From: Promethearchaeota archaeon Loki_b32
GTDB taxonomy: Archaea; Asgardarchaeota; Lokiarchaeia; Sigyniarchaeales; SOKP01
NCBI GenBank assembly: GCA_005223125.1
Contig: NJBH01000009.1
Coordinates: 1 to 64,000, forward strand
DNA length: 64,000 nucleotides
Reading direction: 5' to 3'
The position numbers were made by a program, and so were the translations under genes. Below, in pieces: positions 1 to 7,560 of the stretch. The notes beneath the pieces are model-generated. The model saw only the letters and a program-made list of their open reading frames with translations, did no database searches and was not told where the DNA came from. The first letter of the stretch is position 1; each line of letters begins with the position of its first letter.

Positions 1-44
1 GTCATTTATAAATATAAAAATTATCTAAAGAATAATACAACAAA

Positions 45-129
45 TGCGGGAAGAGGGATTTGAACCCTCGAACTCCTCTGAGACTGGATTCTAAGTCCAG
101 CGCCGTAGACCAGACTTGGCAATTCCCGC
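45..129 (-). tRNA. tRNA-Leu (anticodon UAG)
   Basis: Read on the minus strand, the 7-bp acceptor stem GCGGGAA pairs with TTCCCGC, followed by discriminator A at 45. The anticodon stem CTGGA/TCCAG encloses the loop CTTAGAA, giving anticodon TAG (reads CUA leucine codons). The T arm is GAGGG-TTCAAAT-CCCTC. The long variable arm between the anticodon and T arms is the class II form expected for tRNA-Leu. CCA is not encoded and no intron is seen. Confidence 0.96.
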
Positions 130-160
130 ATTAAAATAACAAATATTGTAATTGTTTTAG

Positions 161-168
161 TATTTAAA
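161..168 (-). promoter_or_regulatory. TATA box for tRNA-Leu
   Basis: The minus strand reads TTTAAATA about 32-39 bases upstream of the mature tRNA 5' end. This fits an archaeal box A with a short 5' leader that RNase P would remove. The call is by position and composition only. Confidence 0.5.
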
Positions 169-299
169 GTTGGAAAGACTATTGTTGCTTTAGACTGAAT
201 AAAAATTTTGATTTGATTTTAGGATTTCTTTAGTTTTTTACTTATAAGAATTGCTACAAGAGAGAGAAAACCAAATCTAAAAAAAAATAAAAAAAAAGA

Positions 300-542
300 T
301 TAAATAGGATTAGTGTCATGATCATCTGCAAAGAGAAATACCTCATCGATTTTAGAGTTTAATGCTTTTGAGATTTTATGAGCTAGAACAAGAGAAGGAT
401 TATATTTTCCTTTTTCAATATAAAGGATTGTTTCGCGCCGGGCATTAACCATTTTAGCTAAATCACTCTGAGTCAGATTATATCTAGCCCGTAATTCCTT
501 GATTCTGGTAGTAAACTCCTCTTCTTTAGTTTTCTTCGCCAT
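300..542 (-). CDS. XRE-family helix-turn-helix regulator
   Basis: This 80-residue protein is almost all one lambda-repressor-like HTH. Residues about 12-68 contain the five-helix pattern ([19 protein letters not shown], then [15 protein letters not shown]) followed by the usual [10 protein letters not shown] helix and the IDEVF end. Its ATG overlaps the stop of the upstream membrane-protein gene by one base (TAATG), so the two are translationally coupled. Small XRE proteins of this type commonly pair with a DUF2178/DUF3796-like membrane protein and regulate their own operon. The direct-repeat operator just upstream of the pair fits autoregulation, which is inference. Confidence 0.9.
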   Translation of the reverse strand: MAKKTKEEEFTTRIKELRARYNLTQSDLAKMVNARRETILYIEKGKYNPSLVLAHKISKALNSKIDEVFLFADDHDTNPI

Positions 543-859
543 TAATCTTGACCTTTGTTTTTTAATTGGAATTTTATGATTGCATTAGTAATTACGTAAA
601 TAACTCCCATTACTATTAGTCCGCAATAGATATACCAATTGAAGGTGAACTCTGAAATTGACGCTAATATTAAGATAATAATCCAGAAAAGCCAAGATCC
701 CCAAAACGAAATTTCGCTAGATTTACGCATCATCTCACGGGTCATTTCATCTCTTAGAAGTATCCCTTTTTTCTTTACATATCTGAACACAAATAGAAAA
801 ATCAAAATTTGTGCCAGAAATATTCCTAGAATCAACAGAAAGATTATTCCTATGTCCAT
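542..859 (-). CDS. DUF2178-like small membrane protein
   Basis: The protein has about 105 residues from the ATG at 859 (start [11 protein letters not shown]). There are three hydrophobic segments: the N-terminal 20 residues, a middle pair around [14 protein letters not shown] and [18 protein letters not shown] charged cytoplasmic loop ([14 protein letters not shown]) lies between the first two. The architecture matches DUF2178-type proteins found beside XRE regulators. An upstream in-frame ATG at 931 lies inside the promoter/operator repeats, so the start at 859, preceded by a GTGATG site, is preferred. Its function is not known; a toxin-like or sensor role is only a guess. Confidence 0.75.
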   Translation of the reverse strand: MDIGIIFLLILGIFLAQILIFLFVFRYVKKKGILLRDEMTREMMRKSSEISFWGSWLFWIIILILASISEFTFNWYIYCGLIVMGVIYVITNAIIKFQLKNKGQD

Positions 860-893
860 TTTTTCATCACGTGTTATATTTTTTTCGAATTTG

Positions 894-933
894 TTAGAAA
901 TAATTAACATATTATTAGAAATAATTAACATAT
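894..933. repeat. 19-bp direct repeat, likely operator of the HTH operon
   Basis: TTAGAAATAATTAACATAT occurs at 894-912 and again at 915-933, a 21-bp period or two helical turns. It lies 35-75 bases upstream of the 859 start and overlaps a TTTATATA-like box around 931-938 on the minus strand. Two same-face sites at a promoter suggest binding of two regulator dimers, probably the XRE protein encoded at 300-542. The repeat sequence is seen; the role is inferred. Confidence 0.6.
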
Positions 934-1057
934 ATAAATGTTATGTTTTTATCACATTTTGTTAAATATTACTAACTATCTATTTAGAGTTATGTATTAT
1001 TAAAAGTTATTTTACTTATTCCCTTCAAATAGATGGGGCAAGAAATTAGGAAATTCT

Positions 1058-1147
1058 GGTTTTAACAATGCTGAATCCATCAAAGAAATTAGATGTAGGA
1101 TTCGCCGTTAAGAATGGACTCGAGTTTTTTTCAAGAAATTCGTTTTT
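1058..1147 (+). repeat. 90-bp perfect repeat, copy 1
   Basis: This copy is identical to 2952-3041. It begins GGTTTTAACAATGCTGAATC and ends in the T-run of CGTTTTT. Flanks on both sides are unrelated to those of copy 2, so the edges are sharp. Confidence 0.95.
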
Positions 1148-1497
1148 GTCCTCGTTTTTTAGCCCTGAACAAAAATAGTTTGACAAAACTAAGAAATATA
1201 TCTCTGATTATTGGGAATTAATGCACTAGCATTAACTTGGATTATCTGTTAAATAGATCAAATAAAATTAAGCATCTTGATTAGAATGGAAAGGTAAATT
1301 CAGCGTCTGATTTCATTGAAAATTTCTTTGAAAAGGCTCTCTATTTTCGATATAACTAAAGATTATTATGCGAAAATTTCCGTTATGTAAAGAAGAACTT
1401 CACATACGAGGTTTTTTCGTTATTTCGAAAATTCAAGAGCAGATAGAAAGGTATAAAGGAGAAGAGCTTCGACTTGCATTTAAAATATGACCCATTT

Positions 1498-1532
1498 AAT
1501 TTCTTATGCTCTTCCGTTAAATCGGGGCTTAA
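1498..1532 (+). repeat. 35-bp fragment of the QueG-like gene
   Basis: It matches 1760-1794 at 34 of 35 positions, with G at 1527 against A at 1789. It sits about 80 bases before the start codon of the intact gene and carries no open frame of its own. Confidence 0.9.
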
Positions 1533-1613
1533 AGTTTATAATGGAGATAATCACTGGCGAATATTTTAATAAAACACTTCACTGTAACATTTAAACTAAT
1601 TAATTATAATGAG

Positions 1614-2714
1614 ATGATTAGGATTTCATTAAATGAAGAATTAAAGAAACTTCTCTTAGGAAAAGGAGCAATAAAAGTTGGATTTACTACTCTTGAAACC
1701 CTAGCGGGAGGTCCTCCGGGGTCAGACATAACTTATGTATTACCGGAAGCGCAATCCGCAATTTCTTATGCTCTTCCGTTAAATCGGGACTTAATACGCC
1801 CCTATTTAAAAAAAGAGCCTAATAGTAGAGTTAATCTCGAAAATGATAGATTTAACGTTACAATGAAAGCGTGGGATATCTCTAAAGAAGTTGCAGAGTT
1901 ATTAAGAAAAAAGGGATTTAAAGCGTTTGCAGTCATGTCTAATTTTAAATATCGAAAAGATTCGGAAGACTGGAATTATGAGTTGACTCCAGATATTTCT
2001 CTTAGATATTTAGCACTAAGAGGAGGTGTTGGTTCGTTCGGTTGGAGTGGTAATTTAGGACTTAAAGGTTATGGGCCACTCTTTACCTTAGGAGGAATTG
2101 TCACATCTGCAATGTTAGAACCAACCGATCCTATCCCTGAATCTGAGTCATTCTGCAATAAGTGTAAAGTATGCGTTAAAGTATGTGCATTTAGAATGTT
2201 CGACGAGGAAGAAGAAGTTACGATAAAAATTGGAGGACAAGAATATACACATGCTAAACGAATTGATAAAGGACGATGTCATATGGTGTGTGGGGGATAT
2301 TCGGGGTTAGATATCACGGGAAAATGGTCTACCTGGAGTGCGGGGCGCTATGAGCAACCGAAAACAAAACATGAGGCGATAGTATCGTTGATTCGGGCAC
2401 AAAAAAACTGGTTTAAACTACCTAAGAGAGAGGATGCCAAATTTTACGACTATAAGGACATCGAAGAACTTCAAAATGTCCCCTTCATAGGAAATAAAAC
2501 CGTAAAATTAGGAAATTATTTGCTATTTACCTGTGGACACTGTCAGATTGTATGTTGGGGCGATCCAAAGGAGACTAACGAAAATTACCGCTTGCTTAAA
2601 AATTCTGGCTGCGTAGTTCAGAAGGAAGATGGATCAATCGTGGTTCTTCCCCCCGTAGAAGCAAAAAAAGCTTTTGATAATTTGGATCCTGAACATAAAA
2701 AATTGTATCATTAA
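1614..2714 (+). CDS. Epoxyqueuosine reductase (QueG)-like corrinoid/4Fe-4S protein
   Basis: The 366-residue protein shares the fold order of QueG and reductive dehalogenases. An N-terminal domain ends in the conserved run GGVGSFGWSGNLGL (about 136-150) and TLGGIVTSAML. Next comes a ferredoxin-like CNKCKVCVKVCAF (about 181-193), and a later CGHCQIVCWGDP (about 306-318) supplies further cluster ligands. Family knowledge says such proteins use cobalamin plus two 4Fe-4S clusters for two-electron reductions. A true tRNA queuosine role is doubtful, because the neighbours at 3362 and 4562 are ATP-driven activases. The substrate is unknown. Start ATG 1614 is the first in frame. Confidence 0.75.
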   Translation: MIRISLNEELKKLLLGKGAIKVGFTTLETLAGGPPGSDITYVLPEAQSAISYALPLNRDLIRPYLKKEPNSRVNLENDRFNVTMKAWDISKEVAELLRKKGFKAFAVMSNFKYRKDSEDWNYELTPDISLRYLALRGGVGSFGWSGNLGLKGYGPLFTLGGIVTSAMLEPTDPIPESESFCNKCKVCVKVCAFRMFDEEEEVTIKIGGQEYTHAKRIDKGRCHMVCGGYSGLDITGKWSTWSAGRYEQPKTKHEAIVSLIRAQKNWFKLPKREDAKFYDYKDIEELQNVPFIGNKTVKLGNYLLFTCGHCQIVCWGDPKETNENYRLLKNSGCVVQKEDGSIVVLPPVEAKKAFDNLDPEHKKLYH

Positions 2715-2736
2715 AGTTTAATTTAAATTGATTAAA

Positions 2737-3069
2737 ATGACAGAGAAAGAAATTTTTAAAGGTAAGATTGGTTTTGAAGGACTTAGAACAAGAATCGAAG
2801 CATTTCATGATTTAATGGTTGGCAACAAGAAATCTAATCCATTGTTTAGAGATGCCAAGTATGTGGTCCCGGATGAAATAAAAAATATATATTTTAAGCC
2901 GAAATCCAATTTTGAATATTTCGTGTCTAGTATTGAAACACCAATGTCAAAGGTTTTAACAATGCTGAATCCATCAAAGAAATTAGATGTAGGATTCGCC
3001 GTTAAGAATGGACTCGAGTTTTTTTCAAGAAATTCGTTTTTTGGTATCGGATCTCTTTTTAACCTTTGA
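2737..3069 (+). pseudogene. C-terminal remnant of a DUF2229 acyl-CoA dehydratase activase-related gene
   Basis: The open frame starts MTEKEIFKGKIGFEGLRTRI. The run GFEGLRTRIEAFHDLM matches the C-terminal signature of the intact gene at 3362-4552 (YEGMRTRLEAFVDLI), so only the last quarter of such a gene remains, joined to an unrelated short start. It follows the QueG-like stop by 22 bases. The second copy of the 90-bp repeat lies in its 3' part, and the final residues FGIGSLFNL look like out-of-family tail. It could be expressed but cannot form the full protein. Confidence 0.65.
2952..3041 (+). repeat. 90-bp perfect repeat, copy 2
   Basis: Identical to 1058-1147. It lies in the reading frame of the 2737-3069 remnant, encoding VLTMLNPSKKLDVGFAVKNG and the residues after it. 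Confidence 0.95.
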
Positions 3070-3083
3070 GAGGCTATTTTGTT

Positions 3084-3176
3084 ATGAAAGTTTCTTTTCC
3101 AAATATGGGCAATTCGTGGCCGGCGTTCAAGACTTTCTTCGAGTGTATGGGTGTCGAGGTGTGTTTAACTCTCTGA
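3084..3176 (+). pseudogene. N-terminal remnant of a second DUF2229-type gene
   Basis: Thirty codons, MKVSFPNMGNSWPAFKTFFE then CMGVEVCLTL and a stop, align with the N-terminus of the intact 3362 gene (MILSFPNMGPNWVAFKTLFE). The frame ends abruptly, and 3177-3361 holds no continuation. Together with the remnant at 2737, this suggests that at least one further tandem copy was removed by deletion. Confidence 0.7.
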
Positions 3177-3361
3177 AAATTATTAACCAAAACTAAGATT
3201 TTTAATAAGGACAATCATACTTTTGATAATCTGTTCATAATGGGTAATTTTTTATTGTTTGCTTTGTTATTTAAACAAAAGTTTATTTAAGTAAACGTCG
3301 ATTATAATCATTCTATAAATTTACAATAAACATTAATTAGATTTGAGGAGTTCAAGGATAC

Positions 3362-4552
3362 ATGATTCTCTCATTCCCGAACATGGGTCCCAACTGGGTA
3401 GCGTTCAAGACACTTTTCGAAGCTTTAGATCCGTCAATAAAAGTAATCTTACCCGACCCCACTAATAGGGAAGCCATTAAAGTCGGTGTAAAATACAGTC
3501 CGGAGTTTGTATGTTTTCCTTTTAAGGCAACATTAGGAGATTTTGTCAATGTTATCAAAAAGGGGGCCGATACTTTAGTAATGGCTATAGATTGCGGACC
3601 TTGTCGTTTTGGTTTTTATCATGCCGTCCAAGAGCGCCTATTACATGATATGGGTTATAAAAATGTAAGATTAATTCCATTAGATCAAGCAGATTTACTA
3701 GAATTTCATTGGGTAAAAACTCTTCAAGAAGTAAGTGGTAAAAGTGGTTTATTTTCATATCCTAAATTTGTAAAGGCAGTGATTTTTTTCTTGAAAAAAG
3801 CGAAGCTTTTGCAGGACATTCAGACTGCGGAAGGGTTGTTCCGTGCATATGAACGAAATCAGGGGGATACTACTGACGTTTTGAATAATATATTAATTAA
3901 ACTTGATCAAACTAATACTCTAAAGGAACTACGAAATTTTAAAAAAGTAATCAAGGAAGATTTTAATAAAATTGATGTTGATAAAACACGAACTCCTTTA
4001 CGGGTAGCCATATTTGGTGAGATTCATATAAGTTTAGAGCCATATGTTAATGTGGATATTAGACGTAAGCTTGGTGAAATGGGAGTGGAGATACATCAAA
4101 ATCTAAGTTTATGGGATTGGGTTTCCCATAAATTCCATTTAAATTTTCATCGAAGATGGCTAGAACACTTATCTCACCCATATGTTCCCATGGATATTGG
4201 AGGGGAATGCCAATGGGTTTTAGGAGAATACATTGATAGAGCTAAAAGTGGCTTCTCAGGTGCATGTCATGTGTACCCCTTTACCTGCATGCCCGAAGTG
4301 ACCGCAAGGACTATTATAACTAATAAATTAAAGAAAATGTATGATCTCCCTATAATATTCTTTTCCTTTGATGAAAATTATTCATATGAAGGAATGAGGA
4401 CAAGATTAGAAGCGTTTGTAGACCTAATAGAATCAAGACGTAAACATAAATTAGGAATAGAACGAATTTCCTATGAAGAGGAAAAGAATAATTTCTATAA
4501 ATCTAATGGTTCACATTTTTTTCAGGAATGTATTCAATTAATTCAGACATAA
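3362..4552 (+). CDS. DUF2229 acyl-CoA dehydratase activase-related protein
   Basis: The 396-residue protein is the DUF2229 / CoA-protein activase type, related to the 2-hydroxyacyl-CoA dehydratase (HgdB/BcrC) fold. It has the family N-terminus SFPNMGPNWVAFKTLFEAL, then SPEFVCFPFK (about 45-54), DCGPCRFGFYH (about 76-86), GGECQW (about 280), ACHVYPFTCMPE (about 300-311) and a C-terminal YEGMRTRLEAF helix. The cysteines probably hold an Fe-S cluster. It is preceded by GAGGAG and followed after 9 bases by the BadF-type ATPase, its expected partner. In bacteria these two parts are often fused; here they are separate genes. The redox client is unknown. Confidence 0.82.
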   Translation: MILSFPNMGPNWVAFKTLFEALDPSIKVILPDPTNREAIKVGVKYSPEFVCFPFKATLGDFVNVIKKGADTLVMAIDCGPCRFGFYHAVQERLLHDMGYKNVRLIPLDQADLLEFHWVKTLQEVSGKSGLFSYPKFVKAVIFFLKKAKLLQDIQTAEGLFRAYERNQGDTTDVLNNILIKLDQTNTLKELRNFKKVIKEDFNKIDVDKTRTPLRVAIFGEIHISLEPYVNVDIRRKLGEMGVEIHQNLSLWDWVSHKFHLNFHRRWLEHLSHPYVPMDIGGECQWVLGEYIDRAKSGFSGACHVYPFTCMPEVTARTIITNKLKKMYDLPIIFFSFDENYSYEGMRTRLEAFVDLIESRRKHKLGIERISYEEEKNNFYKSNGSHFFQECIQLIQT

Positions 4553-4561
4553 GAGTGGTGC

Positions 4562-5590
4562 ATGAAAATAGTACAAGTTTCAGATAAAGTTGTTAAAGAA
4601 GATGGAAAGCTTGATGCTTTTCTTGGAATTGATATAGGAAGTGTTACATGTAAATTTGTGTTGATGGATATGGATGGTAATGTCCTTGAGAGTGTATTTT
4701 TACGTAACAGAGGATCTCCTATTGAGTCTGCTAAAGCGGGTATGGAAGATTTACGATTAAAAATAGAACAAAATGAACAAATCCAAGAATACGCAATACG
4801 TTGTTGTGGAACTACAGGCTCAGCGAGGTATTTAACAAAAGCTATTGTTGGTGGAGATCTTGCTAAAACAGAAATTATTGCACATGCAGTCGCAACTCAA
4901 TCTCTATATCCAGATGTAAGCACAATTTTAGAGATTGGAGGACAAGATTCGAAAATCATCATTTTGCGGGATGGGATAATTGTAGACTTTGCGATGAATT
5001 CTGTATGTGCTGCAGGTACTGGTTCTTTTCTTGATCATCAAGCTTCAAGGCTTGGAATTCCAATTGAGCAATTTGGAGATTATGCCATAAGATCGAAAAA
5101 TCCAGTGAGCATTGCAGGAAGATGTACCGTATTTGCAGAATCAGATATGATCCACAAGCAAAATGCTGGATATACTAAAGAAGATATAATTGCAGGTTTG
5201 TGCGACTCATTAGTTAGAAATTATATGAATAATTTGTCAAAAGGAAAAGAATTAGCAGAGCCTATAGTTTTTCAAGGAGGTGTATCCTATAATAAAGGGA
5301 TTATAGAAGCCTTTGAAAGACACTTGGGCTGTGAAGTAATCGTACCTAAATATAATGTTTTAATGGGAGCCTTAGGAATGGCAATACTCGTCAGAGATTA
5401 TTATTTAGACCACGCAACCGAAACGTTGTTCCGAGGTCTCGATGTAGGTGATATTGAATTCAAAACATCGACATTCCACTGTGGAGATTGTCCAAATAAT
5501 TGTGAAATTGTTCAAGTTAAAATGCCCCAAGACGAAAATAAGGTAATAGCTCGTTGGGGGAGTAGATGTGGAAAATGGGAGGTATTTTAA
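4562..5590 (+). CDS. BadF/BadG/BcrA/BcrD-family ATPase (2-hydroxyacyl-CoA dehydratase activase type)
   Basis: The 342-residue protein has an ASKHA fold. Phosphate-1 motif FLGIDIGSVTCKFVL is at about 20-34 and EIGGQDSKI at about 123. NSVCAAGTGSFLDHQA (about 146-161) and GRCTVFAESDMIHKQN (about 186) supply the two cysteines that bind a 4Fe-4S cluster at the dimer interface in this family. A C-terminal extension CGDCPNNCEI adds a second Cys group. Such activases use ATP hydrolysis to push one electron at very low potential into a partner. The tight spacing to DUF2229 indicates one operon with the QueG-like gene upstream. Confidence 0.88.
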   Translation: MKIVQVSDKVVKEDGKLDAFLGIDIGSVTCKFVLMDMDGNVLESVFLRNRGSPIESAKAGMEDLRLKIEQNEQIQEYAIRCCGTTGSARYLTKAIVGGDLAKTEIIAHAVATQSLYPDVSTILEIGGQDSKIIILRDGIIVDFAMNSVCAAGTGSFLDHQASRLGIPIEQFGDYAIRSKNPVSIAGRCTVFAESDMIHKQNAGYTKEDIIAGLCDSLVRNYMNNLSKGKELAEPIVFQGGVSYNKGIIEAFERHLGCEVIVPKYNVLMGALGMAILVRDYYLDHATETLFRGLDVGDIEFKTSTFHCGDCPNNCEIVQVKMPQDENKVIARWGSRCGKWEVF

Positions 5591-5594
5591 GAAT

Positions 5595-5789
5595 ATGGCA
5601 GAATTTATCAAACAAATGAAAGAGTTGGGTGAAGAGTTCCTTGAAACCCTTAAACATAAGACGAAATTAAGCACAATTTTCGACCTTTATACAGAAAAGG
5701 TAATCCCCACCTTTGTTTCAGAAAAAGATTTAAAAGAATATTATGAAAAAAGAATGGAAGAATTTAATAATTTTATAGATAAATTATAA
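5595..5789 (+). CDS. Small hypothetical helical protein
   Basis: The protein has 64 residues from the ATG at 5595, four bases after the activase stop; an earlier in-frame start would overlap that gene. It is rich in Lys and Glu and predicted helical (MAEFIKQMKELGEEFLETLK, then YTEKVIPTF and a second amphipathic helix). No motif is recognised. The position between the activase and the acyltransferase, with a GAGGT site just after it, suggests it belongs to the operon. Confidence 0.6.
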   Translation: MAEFIKQMKELGEEFLETLKHKTKLSTIFDLYTEKVIPTFVSEKDLKEYYEKRMEEFNNFIDKL

Positions 5790-5805
5790 TAAGAGGTAAT
5801 AAAAT

Positions 5806-6489
5806 ATGAGTGAAAGTACAAATCCAGAGATAAAGGAAGAAGGAGATAAATTAAATCCAAAATTACTCGCTTTTGATATGCTTTATGGTGCGGTAAAAGG
5901 ATTAAGTGGGTTATTCTTTAAGACTTTCATGGATTTAAAAATTGAAGGAAAGGACAACATTCCAATAAGAGGTAAAGCAATTTTAACAACCATTACACCA
6001 AACATTATTCGTGATATGCTAATAATAAGTCAGGTATCAGGGAGAAAAATTCATTTTATGCTTGATCCAAAGTTAATGAAGCATCAAATTGCAGGTCCCG
6101 TTTTGAAAAGTCTTGGAATGATTCGAGGAACTGAAAGTAAAGAAGACACTGAACCTATCGAAAAAATCTTTGAAATTTTAAATGAGAAAGGTGATCTTGT
6201 AGGAATGACACCTGAATCAAGGCATGATCGTGAAGTACAGATAAAATCCATGGCAGCAATAATAAAATTCGCAATTGTGGGGGAAGCGCCTATTATTCCA
6301 ATAGCGATTTTTACAGAAAAAGCGAAGATATTAAATATGTTTGACGGTGATGCCATAAAAGTAAAGATTGGAACACCTTTGCAAATCGAAAAAAGATTAA
6401 ATCGAGAGAAACATAGAGCTGAGCGCTATGAACTCGCCGAAGACATAATTAATATTATCGATTCCCTTAAAGAAACACCTGAAATTTAA
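5806..6489 (+). CDS. PlsC-like acyltransferase-fold protein, atypical active site
   Basis: The 227-residue protein looks like a 1-acylglycerol-3-phosphate acyltransferase. It has MDLKIEGKDNIPIRGKAIL before the first motif, IRGTESKEDTEPI after it, GDLVGMTPESR in place of the EGTR block (about 123-133), and EAPIIPIAIF as motif IV. The catalytic HX4D is not present: the site reads TTITPNIIRD, with D but no His five residues before it. Either the chemistry differs or it binds lipids without catalysis. The GAGGT site 8 bases before the ATG supports the start. It is the last gene of the activase operon. Confidence 0.7.
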   Translation: MSESTNPEIKEEGDKLNPKLLAFDMLYGAVKGLSGLFFKTFMDLKIEGKDNIPIRGKAILTTITPNIIRDMLIISQVSGRKIHFMLDPKLMKHQIAGPVLKSLGMIRGTESKEDTEPIEKIFEILNEKGDLVGMTPESRHDREVQIKSMAAIIKFAIVGEAPIIPIAIFTEKAKILNMFDGDAIKVKIGTPLQIEKRLNREKHRAERYELAEDIINIIDSLKETPEI

Positions 6490-6549
6490 GAAAATTAATA
6501 ATAATACATAATTTTAGATTCTATTTTTTACTTTAATTTTAGCTATTTT

Positions 6550-7233
6550 TTACCAAATTCCTGGAAGTAATTTATAACGTGTTTTTTGAGCGTACTCTTT
6601 ATATCCTTCAAGTTGTTCATGTAAAATTTTATCTTCATAGGAAGTTCGGATAACAATAGTTATAATAACACCAGTACACGGTATCAAGGTGTAATGTGAA
6701 CCAAGTGCAAGGCAATGACATATATATAATACAATAACAGTGACATACATAGGATGACGAACGATTTTGTATGGTCCTGTTGTTATAACCCTGTGTCCTC
6801 GTTCTTCTTGAATCTCAACAACTCTTGAGAGATATGTATTTTCTCTATTAACCAAGAAAAATAAAATTAATGAGAGTCCCATTCCAATGAATCCAATGAA
6901 GTTAATTATAATAGAAACATGAGACCATTGGAACCTCACAGCATCAAAACCTGGAAGGATATACATTGCTATAATAAAAATTCCAGCAATAGCTCCAAGT
7001 TTTTTATCCCAACTTTCTATAGCTTTCGTTTTAGCCCTAGCTTTTAGCAATTCAGGATCCTTTTTCTTTAGATATGTCATAAATGTTATAGAGAAAGTGA
7101 TCATAAAAATTATGTAAATCCATCCTTGAAGCCAAAAAATGGTCCAAGCAGGTAAAAATAATGATAAAGCTATAATAATATACCTTAAAATAAATTTTAT
7201 AACCGGATTAGGATCAGATTTCCTTTTAGACAT
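6550..7233 (-). CDS. Isoprenylcysteine carboxyl methyltransferase-family membrane protein
   Basis: About 227 residues and five or so membrane segments. The C-terminal block GHRVITTGPYKIVRHPMY and EGYKEYAQKTRYKLLPGIW is the SAM-binding signature of the ICMT/PEMT group (RHPxY and the final Y-x2-Y...R). Members methylate lipids or small membrane substrates, and archaeal substrates are mostly unknown. The ATG at 7233 is preferred over a GTG three codons upstream because GTGA lies five bases before it. A distant second family member is at 39786-40430. Confidence 0.85.
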   Translation of the reverse strand: MSKRKSDPNPVIKFILRYIIIALSLFLPAWTIFWLQGWIYIIFMITFSITFMTYLKKKDPELLKARAKTKAIESWDKKLGAIAGIFIIAMYILPGFDAVRFQWSHVSIIINFIGFIGMGLSLILFFLVNRENTYLSRVVEIQEERGHRVITTGPYKIVRHPMYVTVIVLYICHCLALGSHYTLIPCTGVIITIVIRTSYEDKILHEQLEGYKEYAQKTRYKLLPGIW

Positions 7234-7242
7234 AAATTTCAC

Positions 7243-7560
7243 ATCATTATTTAGTCATGCCTAATAATCTAAGATGATTTTTAAGTTTGTTGATCAAATA
7301 TATTAAATTCTTGAATTTAAAATGATTAATTAAACAATTTTTTGATTGTTTTAAGCGTTTTAAGGTTATGTAATTGACTGAAAGATTTATTGAATATTTA
7401 TTCATTTTAGAAAAATATATATTAATATGCTAAATGTTATATCACTGATTCCTATTTGACGAAAATTATGAGCATAAAATCTTAGAAATGAGAGCTTTAG
7501 AGAGGATTACGTTAATTATACGCAAAAATTTAAAGAATTACCAACTTAGAGTGATGAGAA
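7243..7560. other. Intergenic region between divergent genes
   Basis: About 318 bp of very AT-rich sequence between the divergent methyltransferase and PAS kinase genes. It must hold both promoters; ATATATATTAATATG around 7417-7430 could serve as a TATA element. No repeat or small gene is seen. A GTGATGAG site at 7551-7558 leads into the kinase gene. Confidence 0.4.

Larger units (their letters stand above)
966..1613 (+). pseudogene. 650-bp non-coding stretch with decayed copies of the downstream locus
   Basis: No intact gene is seen. Two fragments match downstream genes on the same strand. Bases 1058-1147 are identical over 90 bp to 2952-3041. Bases 1498-1532 match 1760-1794 (inside the QueG-like gene) with one mismatch. 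Short broken reading frames lie between them. The simplest reading is that an upstream copy of the QueG-like/dehydratase-activase block was duplicated and then mostly deleted. The remainder (966-1057, 1148-1497, 1533-1613) shows nothing recognisable apart from the promoter region of the gene at 1614. Confidence 0.65.

Noticed and set aside
860-931. N-terminal extension of the DUF2178-like gene encoding a repeated MLIISN
   Set aside because: It is just the translated operator repeat and overlaps the TATA region; the start at 859 is better placed.
894-933. Possible CRISPR-like direct repeat
   Set aside because: Only two units with a two-base gap and no spacers or cas genes.
639-965. 108-codon plus-strand frame opposite the DUF2178-like gene
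   Set aside because: It is antisense to a better-supported gene, its ATG has no ribosome site, and its residues look like a shadow of hydrophobic codons.
1614-2714. True QueG of queuosine synthesis
   Set aside because: Only general fold motifs match, there are no other queuosine genes, and the partners are dehydratase-type activases.
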